Source of the DNA: Sarcocystis neurona
Lineage: Eukaryota; Apicomplexa; Conoidasida; Eucoccidiorida; Sarcocystidae
NCBI GenBank assembly: GCA_000727475.1
Contig: KL647305.1
Coordinates: forward strand, 1,368,370 to 1,432,369
Reading direction: 5' to 3'
Length of the DNA stretch: 64,000 nucleotides
Part shown: positions 12,201-23,362 of the stretch, in pieces
How positions within the stretch are numbered: the stretch's first letter is position 1
Layout of the letters: each line of letters begins with the position of its first letter
Program-made: the position numbers and the translations under genes
Notes under the pieces: model-generated
Database searches by the model: none
Told to the model about the DNA's origin: nothing
What the model saw: the letters and a program-made list of their open reading frames with translations, nothing else

Positions 12201-15200
12201 CAGCTTCACTGATCGAAACGCCGGCGATGCTGCGCTCGACGTCGTCTTCCCTTTTGTCCTCTTCGTCTTCGGTTCTGCTTGCTTTTCCATTTTTCTTGTC
12301 CACTCCATCCCTGCCGCCTTCTTGCTGTTGCTCCTGCGCCTTGTCGTCCTGCTGCTGCAGCTGCTCTTGTTTCATCGACTGGGGGTCGTGCTGCTGCGCG
12401 CCCTGCTGCTGTTGCTGCATCTGTGTCGGTTGGTGGCCGTCCGTCTGCCTCTTCTGCTGCGGCTGCTCCTGCTGTGTCTCCCTCTGCTGCTGCTCGAGCG
12501 GCTCGATCTCGTTCCCCTCCTTCGCTATTCCCTCTGTTGCCTCCCCCTCTTGCTGCTGTTGCTGCAGCGGAATACTGGGAAGCAGAAGTTTCTTCTGGCG
12601 GAGGGAAACGGCCCACGGAGTGGCATCAAACGCAGAAATCTCAATATCTCTATTTCTCAGGAAGGGGACGTACGCCTCCTCGTGAGGCAGCAGAAGCAGC
12701 AGTGCGTTGCCGCTCCGTCCTGCGCGAGCCGTCCGTCCAATACGGTGTACAAACACCTCTGGGTTCTGATACAGCACCAGAGCAGCAGCAACAGCGGCAC
12801 AGTGGAAGCAACAGCAGGAAGAACTGCAGTAGCAACCGCAGTAGCAACGGCAGCAGTAACTGCAGCGGCACCGGGAACAGCAATAGCAGCAGCAACGGTA
12901 GGAGCAACAGCAGCAGCCACGGTAGCAGCATTAGCACGAAGAGGCAGGAATAGCAGCAGCAACACAGCAGCAACTGCAGCAGCAACAGCACCAGCAGCAG
13001 TGGCAGCAGCAGCAGCACTGACAACAGGAGCGCAGTGACTCACACAGCACCGCCTGTGTGCGGCGATGACAGTGTGGAGAGGAGCAGCATACGCGGGTGG
13101 CACCAGCAGCAGATCAGACAAGAGCGATAGCCCATGCCGCAGCATACGGCAGCATCACCAACAACATGCTGCAGGCGCAAAACGCCGCTGCAGCAATTGA
13201 CTACGGCGCACAGACCGGCTCGTGGAAAAGCCGCCCGAGCAGCAAATGGCAGCAGCAGCAGCAGAAAAAGCGGCAAACAGCAATTCCCCCAAGAGCAGCC
13301 AGCAGCGCCGGCAGAAACGGACAGGGGCAGGCACAGCAGCCGCCCCTCCAGCACGACCTGCAGCAGACGTCAGCCGCAGCCGCAGACAGATGGCACCCCG
13401 GTATCAACAGGGACAGCTACCGAGCAACGTCGTCGAAGTAAAACGCGACCGCCTGCTGCGGTCGAAAATTGAGTCCGACACATTGTATACGGCACTTCAC
13501 TACGCTCCACATATCACCACAAATACATATATATATATATATAAATGAATATAAATATATATACATACATACATATATACACATGAATATATACATATAT
13601 ATATATATACATATACTTATATACTATACTACAGATCCAATTACCATCGGCAATCTTCGACGCACATGCGCTACTACTATTAATACTCGTGTTATTGTAG
13701 CTCTAGTCATATCGTGCTCTTCCTCCCCCCTTTCTCCTGTTCCTACGAATAACATTCGTAGTATTGAAACTGCTGCAACTCTTTTTTATTACATCACGAC
13801 CATACAACCACCAGCAATACTACCACGAATTCAACAACTACTACTGCTGCATGCATTAATACTACTAGTAACCTACCGCCAATATAACTACTGCTAGTAC
13901 CATCAATACTACCATTACTACTGGTAGGACATACTAGTACAACTGTCAGAATAATACTACTGCCACTACGAATACTACTACTACTGCGTGCACTACTGCT
14001 GCTGGGACTGCTGCTGCTCGTACTGTATTACTACCACTATTACTACTACCACTACGTGTACTACTGCTGTTGCGACTGCTGTTGCTCCTACTATATTGCT
14101 ACCACTACTACGACTACTACTTCGTTTACCACTGCTCCTGCGACTGCTGCTGCTCCTACTACATTACTACTAGTACTGATAATCCTACTGCTACGACTAC
14201 TGCAAGGCTAAATATAGATATTGCTCTCTCCTGTTATTCCTCCTATTACAAGAGTACAGAAAGGCCTGCTGTATCCCTACTCCTGACACTGGTACGAGCA
14301 CTGCTAAACTCTACCAAGAACAACAAGTGGCTACACGAGGAGGCCATATGTCGGTGGAGAGATTCGCAACATATACGGGAGGGGCACCGCCGTACGTCTG
14401 TGCATATACTCATATAAACACAAGCCGGCTGATCGGCACAAAAAGGGACGTGTGGGCAGGACGAATTTGTCCCCCCCGTCCTTCCTACTCGGCGCGTAAC
14501 TGTCTGAGGAGACCGGTACACGCACGGCTCTCTGGCTGCTACTCCTTGTACTGTCATGAAAGTACAGGAGCCCTAGCACAGGCAACGGCAGCAGCAGCAG
14601 CAACTGCAAGACGGGGACGCAGCGCCGCAAACCTGGGGAGGGTCCAGCTGTACGATCCATTCAACAGCAGTGAAGTCAAGACCACGCGCAGCAACATCAG
14701 TTGCCAGCAGCACGCTTCCCTCCTCTACGCTGCTGCTGCTGTTCTTGCTGCTGCTGCTGTGAGCTTCAAAGCGTTTCCATGCGGCGTCGCGCGAGCGCTG
14801 CTTCAGCTGGCCGTGCAACTTCTCAATTTGGACCGGCACCGGCGGCCTGCAGTCGTCTGCAGCAGCAGCTGCAGTCCCGAGAACGGCAGCGGCACCGGCC
14901 CCACGAGCAGCATCAACATCTCCAGCAGCACCAACCCCACCAGCAGGGGCGGCCGCAGCAGCAGCAAGGCCGGCAGCAGCAGGAGGGGGAAAAGCAAGGA
15001 GGACTTTCAGCAGCGCGTAGTAGTATTCCACACACTGGCAGGTGAGGAGAAAGACAATGCACTTGGCTCGCTGTGGGATGATGACGGTCCTGCAGAAGAC
15101 AAGTCCCCGCAGCAGCAGCAGCAACAGCAGCAGTTGAAGACGCGCAGGCAGCAGCCAATAAAGCAAACGATAAACGACAAGAAAAGAGTCCGCTCTCCTC

Positions 15201-18200
15201 TCCACTACATCCTTCTTCAACACGGGCACTCCCTCTCTTTCTCTGTTTCAATTTTTTGCGCTTCTCTCCCTCCATACTGGGCCTACCTGCCCACTCTGTA
15301 GCTACGTAGTATCTATATATCTATGTGTAGCTATATAACCGTGTGTAGTCGCAGATATGTATATACATACATATACACATATATATATATATAGATATGT
15401 GTACTCTGTAGCTACGTAAGATCCATAAATCTATCTGTAGTTATAAATCTACGTGCATCCATGTACATACGTGTATTCTGTAGCTACGTAGTATGTATAA
15501 ATCTGTCTGTAGCTGTATATCTATGTATAAATCTATCTGCAGCTATATGTCCATGTGTAGCTACACATCTATTCGTCGCTGTATATACACTTCTCCGCGG
15601 TGGCTATACACCCACATGCGGCTACACATTCGTTCTGCGGCTGAGCCATATACACTCCCACTGTCGCTATATATCTAGGTGTATGTATATATATATATAT
15701 ATCTATGTGTCTCCACGTATCATTTCTGCGGCTACAACATATCCATATACATATATATATATATATATGTGCTCCCCCTGTAGCTCCATATGTAGCCGTC
15801 GCTCGCGTCACTAACAAAGACGCACTTGAGCTCCACTAGCTGCACGCCCTCGTGGAATGGCGTTTCCTTTGTATCTCTGCGGCGTCGCGTGCTGCTCACA
15901 CAGGAAGAGCATTTCTTACTGAAGAAATTTAAGAAGAAAGGGCAGCTTGTCACTGTAGTGTGTGATCGCAAAGTAGTTCCGCAGCGCCACTGGCACCGTG
16001 TGTTGCACGCTGCTGCCGCTGCTTCTGCTCTTCAAGCACACCGTTCCTTGTTCTCCTCCTCCTTCTTCCTGCTGTTGCTGCACCTTCTCCCCTGCTGCTG
16101 TTCTACAGTCTTCTCTTTCTCCAGCTGCTGCTTCTTCCCTTCCTCCGCCTTCTCCAGCTCCCCAATCTCCACACGCCGGTTCTTCGGTGCCTTCTGGTGC
16201 TGCAACTTTTGCTGCTGCTCGCTGCTGCGCCCGTGCTGCTGCTGATGCTGCTCTAGCGCTGCTTGCTTCTGCGTCTCTAGACGACGCTGGTGGTGCTGCT
16301 GGTATCCGAACTGCGTCCGCGTTTCCTCCCGCTCTCGCTGCTGCCGCCCCCGGGGCCGCTGCTGGTGGAGAGGCAACAGGAGGAGGAAGTGGAGCAGCAG
16401 AAACACGCACACATATCGGCTCTTTAATTATACCCCACAGCCGCTTCGTCTTCTGCTGCTGCTTCATTGTCTCAACAAGCGTCGCGGAAAAGATAGCCAC
16501 TTGCACCTGCTGCTGTTGCTGGTGCTGCTGCATGCGTCCTGGTAACGCAGCCACCTCACCACCACCAACAGCGGCAGCAGACCCGCCGCCTCGACGGCGC
16601 AGTTGCTGTCGCTGCTCCTCTGCAAGAGACGTGGACACCAGCAGACGCAGCGGAGAGACGTGGACACCAGCAGACGCAGCGGAGAGACGTGGACACCAGC
16701 AGACGCAGCGGAGAGACAACAGCACGCAGCAGCAGCAGCAAGCAGCAGCAACAGCAGCAAAGAAAAGAATTTGAAAAGATTGCAGAAAGGCCACACCACG
16801 ACGAGGTGGCGGTGGTGGTTCACTCTTCTTCCCTCTTATCCGCCCTATGCTGCGTCTCGTCTCTCCTCAATTTTTTCCTCCTCCTGCCGGTCCTGCTGAC
16901 GCCCCTGCTGCGAACAGCAGACCGCGTCGCCCGCTCTTGGCACGTGAGAAGTTTCTCTGCAAATGCTGCTGTCGTTCTATTGACCAACTGCACATACTCC
17001 TCCATATACACAGACGCACAAACACACAAGTACGTATACCTACATATCTATCTATATCTATCTATACCTATCTACCAGTATCGGTCTATCTATATCTATG
17101 TATACTTATCTATATCTACCTGTATATCTATCTATATATCTATATATATCTGTCTATATCTATATCACACTATATCTGTGGCTGTCTATATCTATATCTA
17201 CAGCTCTATCAATCTATCTATATCTATCTGTATCTATCTATCTATCTACATCTAGATCTACCTAGCGACGCCCATCTATCTATATCAATCTATATCTATA
17301 TATATCCATATCTATATCAGTCTGTGTCTATATCTATATATATATCTACTTATATCTATATCTGCCTATATCTATCTATATCTACATCGATGTCTATCTG
17401 TATCTCCGTATCTGTATCCATCTGCGTCTATCTATCTATACCTATACCTGCCTATATCTCCCTATCTACCCATATCTATATAAATAGATATATCTACTCA
17501 TCTATATGTGCGTGTATGTATGTATGTGGTTTTGGGGTTCTACAACACGCCTACTTTTGAAATTTGAGAACATGTGGAAATACGCATATCCGCCAGCGCG
17601 TGTTTGTACGTGTAACACACACAAATCATCACCAGTGCAGAAGCACAGACATGAATATATATCGTTCCCTATACATATATATATATATCTGCAAATATGA
17701 CTGGAGTACCCATTTATATAAATATACACGTATAGATGCTAGGTCACCAATGGTACGGCGTACCTGAGCTACACACATGTACAGAGAGACACACACGTCA
17801 GAGCTACTGACACTGTAAGATAGCCATACATATATATATATGTACATATATATAGGGAGAGAGTGAGAGAGAGAAAACTGCTGCTTTTTACATTCGACGA
17901 ATACTATAGAACTATACATGTAATTTGTGAGTAGTGGTGAGACAGACACACACACGGACATATACATATATGGACATACATATATCTTCCCACGTACATA
18001 TAAAGACCATAGCTCCTGGTGTTGTGATAATAACGGTGCGTCCATACATATGTGTGTATGGATAGCTGGTGGGTTTATTTTGGAGAGAAAGTATAGACGT
18101 GGATATGGAACTTTTTGGAAGTTGAGGCTTTTTTTGTCCTCTCACCTACAGCCCGAGATTTGAAGAAGGAAAGGAGAGCAGCGAGTTCTTCGCTGTGTTG

Positions 18201-18384
18201 CTCATCAAGAAGTCGATCCGCTTCATCGACAACCACCAACTCCAACGTGGCAAAGCTCCAGCAGAGCTGCTCACCACCACCACGCCGTCACAGTAGTAAA
18301 TAATAGACACACCGCACAATGGAAGAGACGTGCGCGCAGCTTGCAAGGATATATATGTTCTAAAATATTCGGAAGTACGTGGAA

Positions 18385-18416
<32 letters not shown>

Positions 18417-21400
18417 GTATATAGGTATACATACGAACACTGATATCTACACAAACGTATATATATGTGGACAGTGAGAGAATGAGAAACAGAGAGAAAC
18501 AGAAAGAAGCAGAAAGAAGGAGAAAGAGAGAGAAAGGGAAACAAACAGAACGAGAAAGAGAGAGACACGAAGAGAAGGAGAGAGAAAGAGAAAGGGGAAG
18601 AGAAGGAGAGAAAGGGGAAGAGAAGGAGAGAAAGGGGAAGAGAAGGAGAGAAAGGGGAACAGAAAGAGAGAGAGAGGGGGAAGAGAGAGAGAGAAAGAGA
18701 GAGAGAAGAAGAGGAGGAGAGAGAAAGAGAGGGGGACAGAAAGAGAGAGACAGAGAGGGGAACAGAAAGAGAAAGAGAGATAGGAAGAGAAAGAGACAGG
18801 AAGAAAGAGAGAGAGAGGAAGAGACAGAGAGAGAAAGAGACAGAGAAGGGAACAGAAAGAGAGAGAGAAGGAGAGAGAGNNNNNNNNNNNNNNNNNNNNN
18901 NNNNNNNNNNNNNNNNNNNNNNNNNNNNNNNNNNNNNNNNNNNNNNNNNNNNNNNNNNNNNNNNNNNNNNNNNNNNNNNNNNNNNNNNNNNNNNNNNNNN
19001 NNNNNNNNNNNNNNNNNNNNNNNNNNNNNNNNNNNNNNNNNNNNNNNNNNNNNNNNNNNNNNNNNNNNNNNNNNNNNNNNNNNNNNNNNNNNNNNNNNNN
19101 NNNNNNNNNNNNNNNNNNNNNNNNNNNNNNNNNNNNNNNNNNNNNNNNNNNNNNNNNNNNNNNNNNNNNNNNNNNNNNNNNNNNNNNNNNNNNNNNNNNN
19201 NNNNNNNNNNNNNNNNNNNNNNNNNNNNNNNNNNNNNNNNNNNNNNNNNNNNNNNNNNNNNNNNNNNNNNNNNNNNNNNNNNNNNNNNNNNNNNNNNNNN
19301 NNNNNNNNNNNNNNNNNNNNNNNNNNNNNNNNNNNNNNNNNNNNNNNNNNNNNNNNNNNNNNNNNNNNNNNNNNNNNNNNNNNNNNNNNNNNNNNNNNNN
19401 NNNNNNNNNNNNNNNNNNNNNNNNNNNNNNNNNNNNNNNNNNNNNNNNNNNNNNNNNNNNNNNNNNNNNNNNNNNNNNNNNNNNNNNNNNNNNNNNNNNN
19501 NNNNNNNNNNNNNNNNNNNNNNNNNNNNNNNNNNNNNNNNNNNNNNNNNNNNNNNNNNNNNNNNNNNNNNNNNNNNNNNNNNNNNNNNNNNNNNNNNNNN
19601 NNNNNNNNNNNNNNNNNNNNNNNNNNNNNNNNNNNNNNNNNNNNNNNNNNNNNNNNNNNNNNNNNNNNNNNNNNNNNNNNNNNNNNNNNNNNNNNNNNNN
19701 NNNNNNNNNNNNGAGAGAGAGAGGGGAAGAGAAAGAGAGAGAGAGGGGAAGAGACAGAGAGAGACACAGAGAGAAAAGGAGAGAGAGAAGAGAGGGAGAG
19801 AGAAAAGGGGAGAAAGAGGGGGAGAGAGACATTGGAAGAGAGAGGGGAAGAGAAAGAGAGAGAGAGAGATAGGAAGAGAGAGAGACAGGAAGAGAGAGAA
19901 AAAGAGACAGAGAAGGAAAGGGGAAGAGAAACAGAGGGACAGAGAAAGCTTGGTGTGTGTGGGCGTGTGTATGTATGTATATATACAGAGACAGATAAGC
20001 ATCCTATTTACACACGGAGACATAATTTGCGTGAATCTGCACATACACACATATATATAACACACGTAACAGCTGCAGATTCTCTGTCTCTCTCTTTCTC
20101 TCTCTCTCTCTCTGTATATATATACTACGTATGCATGCACATATATATACAGCGAGAGAGAGAGAGAGAAAGGGGGAGATAAAAGGATTTCCTACATTTC
20201 TTGTTCCTTTTAATTATCTACTCTCATTGTTCCGACGTTAGCGATCCTCTGCCTCTTTAAAAATCGGCACAACATATCTCGTTGCCTCTTCCTGCGATGT
20301 TACATGTCTCACCCACTTCTCTCTACCCATACAAAATACTTCTGTAAATACATCCACGCATGCACCTGTATACATACCTGATGGGCGCCTACGGAGCTAT
20401 ATATTTATATGAGTAGATATTATATATGTATACAAGTAAATACTACATATATATGTATGTATGTTTGTGTTGTGCAACGGATGTCCTGTGTGAAAAGACA
20501 GTTTCCAAGATTTTTCGTGCAGGAGCTTCTGTAAATAGACAAATATATATGTATATATATACATATATACAGGTTATACACACGTATGTATCTCCATATG
20601 TATATATATAAAATATTTTATATACGTACATGTATAATCCATATGCATATACACATATATACATATGTCAAATATACATGTATATCGTATGTATGTGTAC
20701 TGGCGACAAGTCTCGGCGATCCTTTGTATTGAAGTGTGCGCCGGTGTCGTACCTTCGCGAGACGAGACGGCTCGCCTCCCCGCTGCCGCATCTGCTGCTG
20801 CTGCTCCTCCTCGACAGCAACGAGCCGGGCGAGACGTCCAGGCGTTGCCACCAACACGTGCAGCGCTCTCGGACTCGCGTGCTGCTGCAGAATCACCCCG
20901 TCTCGTTCAACCGAGTGACCACCGCCCGTCAGCAGCAGCCCTTTTAGCAAAAAATGTCTCTGTTGTTCTCCAGTCGCCTGCCCATCATCTTCGTTCAATC
21001 TCTGCTGTTGTCGCGCCTGCTGCTCCGGTTCTTTCTTCTGCTCCGTTTCCTGCTTCCCCTGCTGCTCCTGCTTTCGCTGCTGCTGCTCCTTCTCCTGCTG
21101 CTCCTGCTTCTGCTGTTGCTCCTGCTTCTGCTGCTGTAGCGGTTTCGTTTCTTCGTCGACAACTTCACTCTGCTCCCGCTGTTGCTGCTGCGGTGCCGCC
21201 TCTCGCTGCTGCTGTTGCCCCTCCTCCGTCTCCTGCTGCTTCTGCTCCTTCTCCTGTTTCTGCTCCTGCTGTTGCTGCTGCAGCGGTGTTGACTGCAGCG
21301 GCTGCTGTCGTTCCTGCTGCGTCAACAGCTCCGGCTCTTGCATACGCAGTGCAAGTTCCTGCTGCTGCGCAGCCGCGCTGCGTCGTCTTTTCCTGTTTCT

Positions 21401-23362
21401 TCTCCTCTTCGTCGCTGCCGCTGCTGCCGCTGCTCCAGAGTCTTCCGCGCTCCTGCTCTGACGAGGTGTCGGCTGCTGCAGCGGGTCCCCTTCGAGAAGC
21501 AGCTGCTGCTGCACACTGCGTAGGTGCTGCTGCAAAACGCGAAACGTTTGCCGTGCCAGTTCTCTCGTCGGCGCAAGAATAACAGCAGCGATACGACAGC
21601 GCGGCTTCTCCTCCTCTGCGTCTTCGCTTCCAGCCGCTGCTGCTTTCGTCTCTGCTGCAGACGCTGCTGCCCCTTTGTGTTCCTTCTCAGCCCCCTCTGC
21701 TGCCTGTCCCCCTTGCTGCCGAGGACGCCGAACCTCTGTCACTGTCCGCAGGAAGCTCTCATATGCAGCAGCAACAGCGTCCTCCAGGGCAGGGACAGCA
21801 GCAGATGCTGCACCAAGCGCTCCAGCAGCAGGTGCTGCGCCAGGCGCTCCAGCAGCAGACGCTGGACCAGGTGACTCAGCAGCAGGCGCTCCAGCAGCAG
21901 CTGCAGCACGACGGACAGGCTGCAGTGGGGTACGAAAGACACGTCGACGCCGCTCCTTCTCCCATATCCACAGACTGCTGCCGTTCCTGCACGGGTCCAG
22001 ATGTCTGCTGGTATCAAATACACACAACTGATGCAGCAGCCTCTCGACGACTGGCACTACGAAAGCGAGTGTCTTTCCTGAACCGGTAGGAGCCTCAACA
22101 GCAATATCGCGGCTGGCCAGCAAGCCAGCAGGTGCTGCTGCAGCAAGAACTCCGCCCTGCGCGCCGCCAGCAGGCCTCCCTGCGTCCTCTGCTGCGGCTG
22201 CTGTGCTGTCTTCTGCCCCTCGAGGAACGGAAGATGCTGCAGCGGCACACGCCCCTGCTGCTCCCTCGCCCTTTCCTTTCCTCACCTCTCGGGCCGCGGC
22301 AGAAGCCGTCCGTGCTGCGGCCGCAGGAGGACGCGTCACCGCGCCACGAAGGTGTGTGGCTGCTGCTGCTGGAGAGGAGGAGCAGTCCAGCAGGCGAGGT
22401 GTGTGTGCGACGAGCAGAAGAGGAATGACTGCTTCCTGCACGGGAGTCGGGTAGCAGAAATTTAACGAAGAAAGAAAGTTAGTCGACAGTGAAGAAAGGC
22501 AGCACATATCTGCGAAGCGAGTGCTGACGCGCACAGGGAGACGCCTGTCTCCCGGTGGCCCCCCCCCAGCGCACGGCTGCTGTGGCGCCGGCCCTCCCGG
22601 TGGGGTATCGCTGCACCGCACAGCACCGCAGGAAGTAGCTGAGACAGCCGCAGCCGGCGACGGAGGTGAAGTGGAAGAAGAAGCGGAAGGCGAAGCAGAA
22701 GGGCCGCGGCGTTGAAGAGACGAAGAAGAAGAAGAGAACTTGGCGCTTTTCTCTGGGCGAAGACAAGAGAAAAGAGACGTCTCCACTTCTTTCAAAGCAG
22801 CAGCCTCACCGTGAAGATTCTCTCTCTTCCGCAACTTTTTATCCGCGTCCTTTACAGCCACGCTGTTCTTTTCCGATGTGAGAAGCGGACCCCCCGTGCC
22901 TTCTTCGTCTTTTCTTTTTGCAGACACGAGTTTGTCAGCAGCACGTGTGTCAGCAGTCGCTGCTGCAGCTGCAAAGTTGCCGGCAGCACGGCTCTCTCTC
23001 GCCGGCTTGGCACTCTTGGTGTGCGAAAGTATTCTTCGCTGCTTCATCGTGTCTGCTGCAAAATTGTCTTCACCGCTGCTGCTGCTCCTCCTCCTCCTCG
23101 TCGTCGCCGTTGTCGCGCTGCAGAGAGCCCTGCCGTCTTCGCCTGCGTTTTTACTAAGGAAGCCAGCTGCTGGTTGAGGCGGGGCAGGAGACCCAGGCGA
23201 AGTTTTCGGAGCAGAAACCGAGTCTTCTTCTATTTTGTGAAGTTTTGTGGAACTCTTATCTGCTGCGACAGTGTTGGCATCCCTGGACGAAAACCGCACC
23301 GACTCCTTGTGAGGTAGAATATGACTTCTTCGCCGGCTCTTCTTCTTCTTCCTATCGTCCAT
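9230..23362 (-). CDS. SPB4: ATP-dependent DEAD-box RNA helicase, SPB4/DDX55 family (seven exons)
   Basis: Exons in coding order: 23362-20753, 18266-18146, 16619-15920, 15089-14633, 12765-12163, 10916-10824, 9550-9230; 4,905 coding bases, 1,634 residues. All introns are GT-AG and phases match. Motifs in order: Q region (FCYPTPVQEAVIPLLL), motif I APTGSGKT (Lys about 430), PTREL (about 598), TPGR (about 840), DEAD (884, exon 2), SAT (955), then LLTCQCVEYY, HGQLKQRSRD, LLATDVAARGLDF, and HRIGRTARAG (about 1303). DRALVLRGSKAFVSYVRAYK (exon 6) and LGSVATAMALLRLPRMKEI (exon 7) match the SPB4/DDX55 C-terminal extension, which separates it from other DEAD proteins. Family members are nucleolar and act on late 60S precursors. 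Usual length is about 600; the excess is Ala, Gln and Ser-rich inserts. The start has a clean AAAATGG context. Confidence 0.93.
9555..10910. repeat. Helicase intron 6 with GCA/CAG trinucleotide arrays
   Basis: Intron 9551-10823 carries a long GCA/ACA array at about 9555-9730 next to the acceptor of the last exon, and CAG arrays at about 10270-10330. The rest (10500-10820) is unique. The neighbouring intron 10917-12162 has a further CAG/GCA block at 10920-11120. These arrays are stop-free in several frames and produce spurious open frames on both strands. Confidence 0.75.
12780..14215. repeat. Helicase intron 4: GCA array, TA block and ACT-type trinucleotide block
   Basis: Intron 12766-14632 is partitioned. 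About 12780-13035 is GCA/ACA-rich on the + strand, 13240-13440 is CAG-rich, 13520-13640 is TA-rich, and 13650-14215 is rich in ACT, CTA and CTG triplets (many CTACTACTG-like runs). Long open frames here reflect stop-free triplets, not genes. Confidence 0.8.
15290..15795. repeat. Degenerate TCTGTAGCTACGTA repeat and TA-rich block in helicase intron 3
   Basis: The motif TCTGTAGCTACGTA occurs at 15294, 15405 and 15477, each followed by variants of ATCTATCTGTAGCTATAT. Imperfect versions continue to about 15600, and TA runs follow at 15690-15770. The GTAGCTAC core is palindromic. The block is intronic (intron 15090-15919). Confidence 0.75.
16627..16713. repeat. 29-bp minisatellite, three exact copies
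   Basis: The unit beginning AGACGTGGACACCAGCAGAC starts at 16627, 16656 and 16685. The last copy is followed by a partial fourth. The array lies in helicase intron 2 immediately upstream (on the - strand) of the acceptor for exon 3 at 16620, so the repeat forms the polypyrimidine/branch-point region of that splice site. Confidence 0.9.
17036..17510. repeat. TATC/TATA microsatellite block
   Basis: Nearly 480 bases of TATC, CTATATC and TATCTG repeats on the + strand, within helicase intron 2 (16620-18145). No coding or splice signal is apparent inside. The intron also holds TA runs at 17670-17690 and 17830-17850. Confidence 0.9.
18464..19960. repeat. GA-rich (purine) simple-sequence tract flanking the gap
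   Basis: The + strand is almost pure A and G from about 18464 to the gap and again from 19713 to about 19945, built of GAGA, GGGGAAGA and GACAGA variants. A 16-base unit AGAAGGAGAGAAAGGG-like motif repeats four times near 18600-18660. It sits within the first helicase intron. The Ser/Leu/Phe-rich open frames on the opposite strand here are repeat artefacts. Confidence 0.95.
18880..19712. other. Assembly gap (833 N)
   Basis: A run of N replaces sequence inside a purine-rich tract. It falls in intron 1 of the SPB4-like gene, between the exon ending at 20753 and the exon beginning at 18266. Phases across the intron agree and the helicase alignment is continuous, so no exon need be missing, but a small one cannot be excluded. 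Confidence 0.99.

Noticed and set aside
18146..20182. Very long open frames on both strands through the gap
   Set aside because: They consist of Ser/Leu/Phe or Arg/Glu/Lys runs from a GA repeat and are carried across N bases; only the 121-base exon at 18146-18266 is real.
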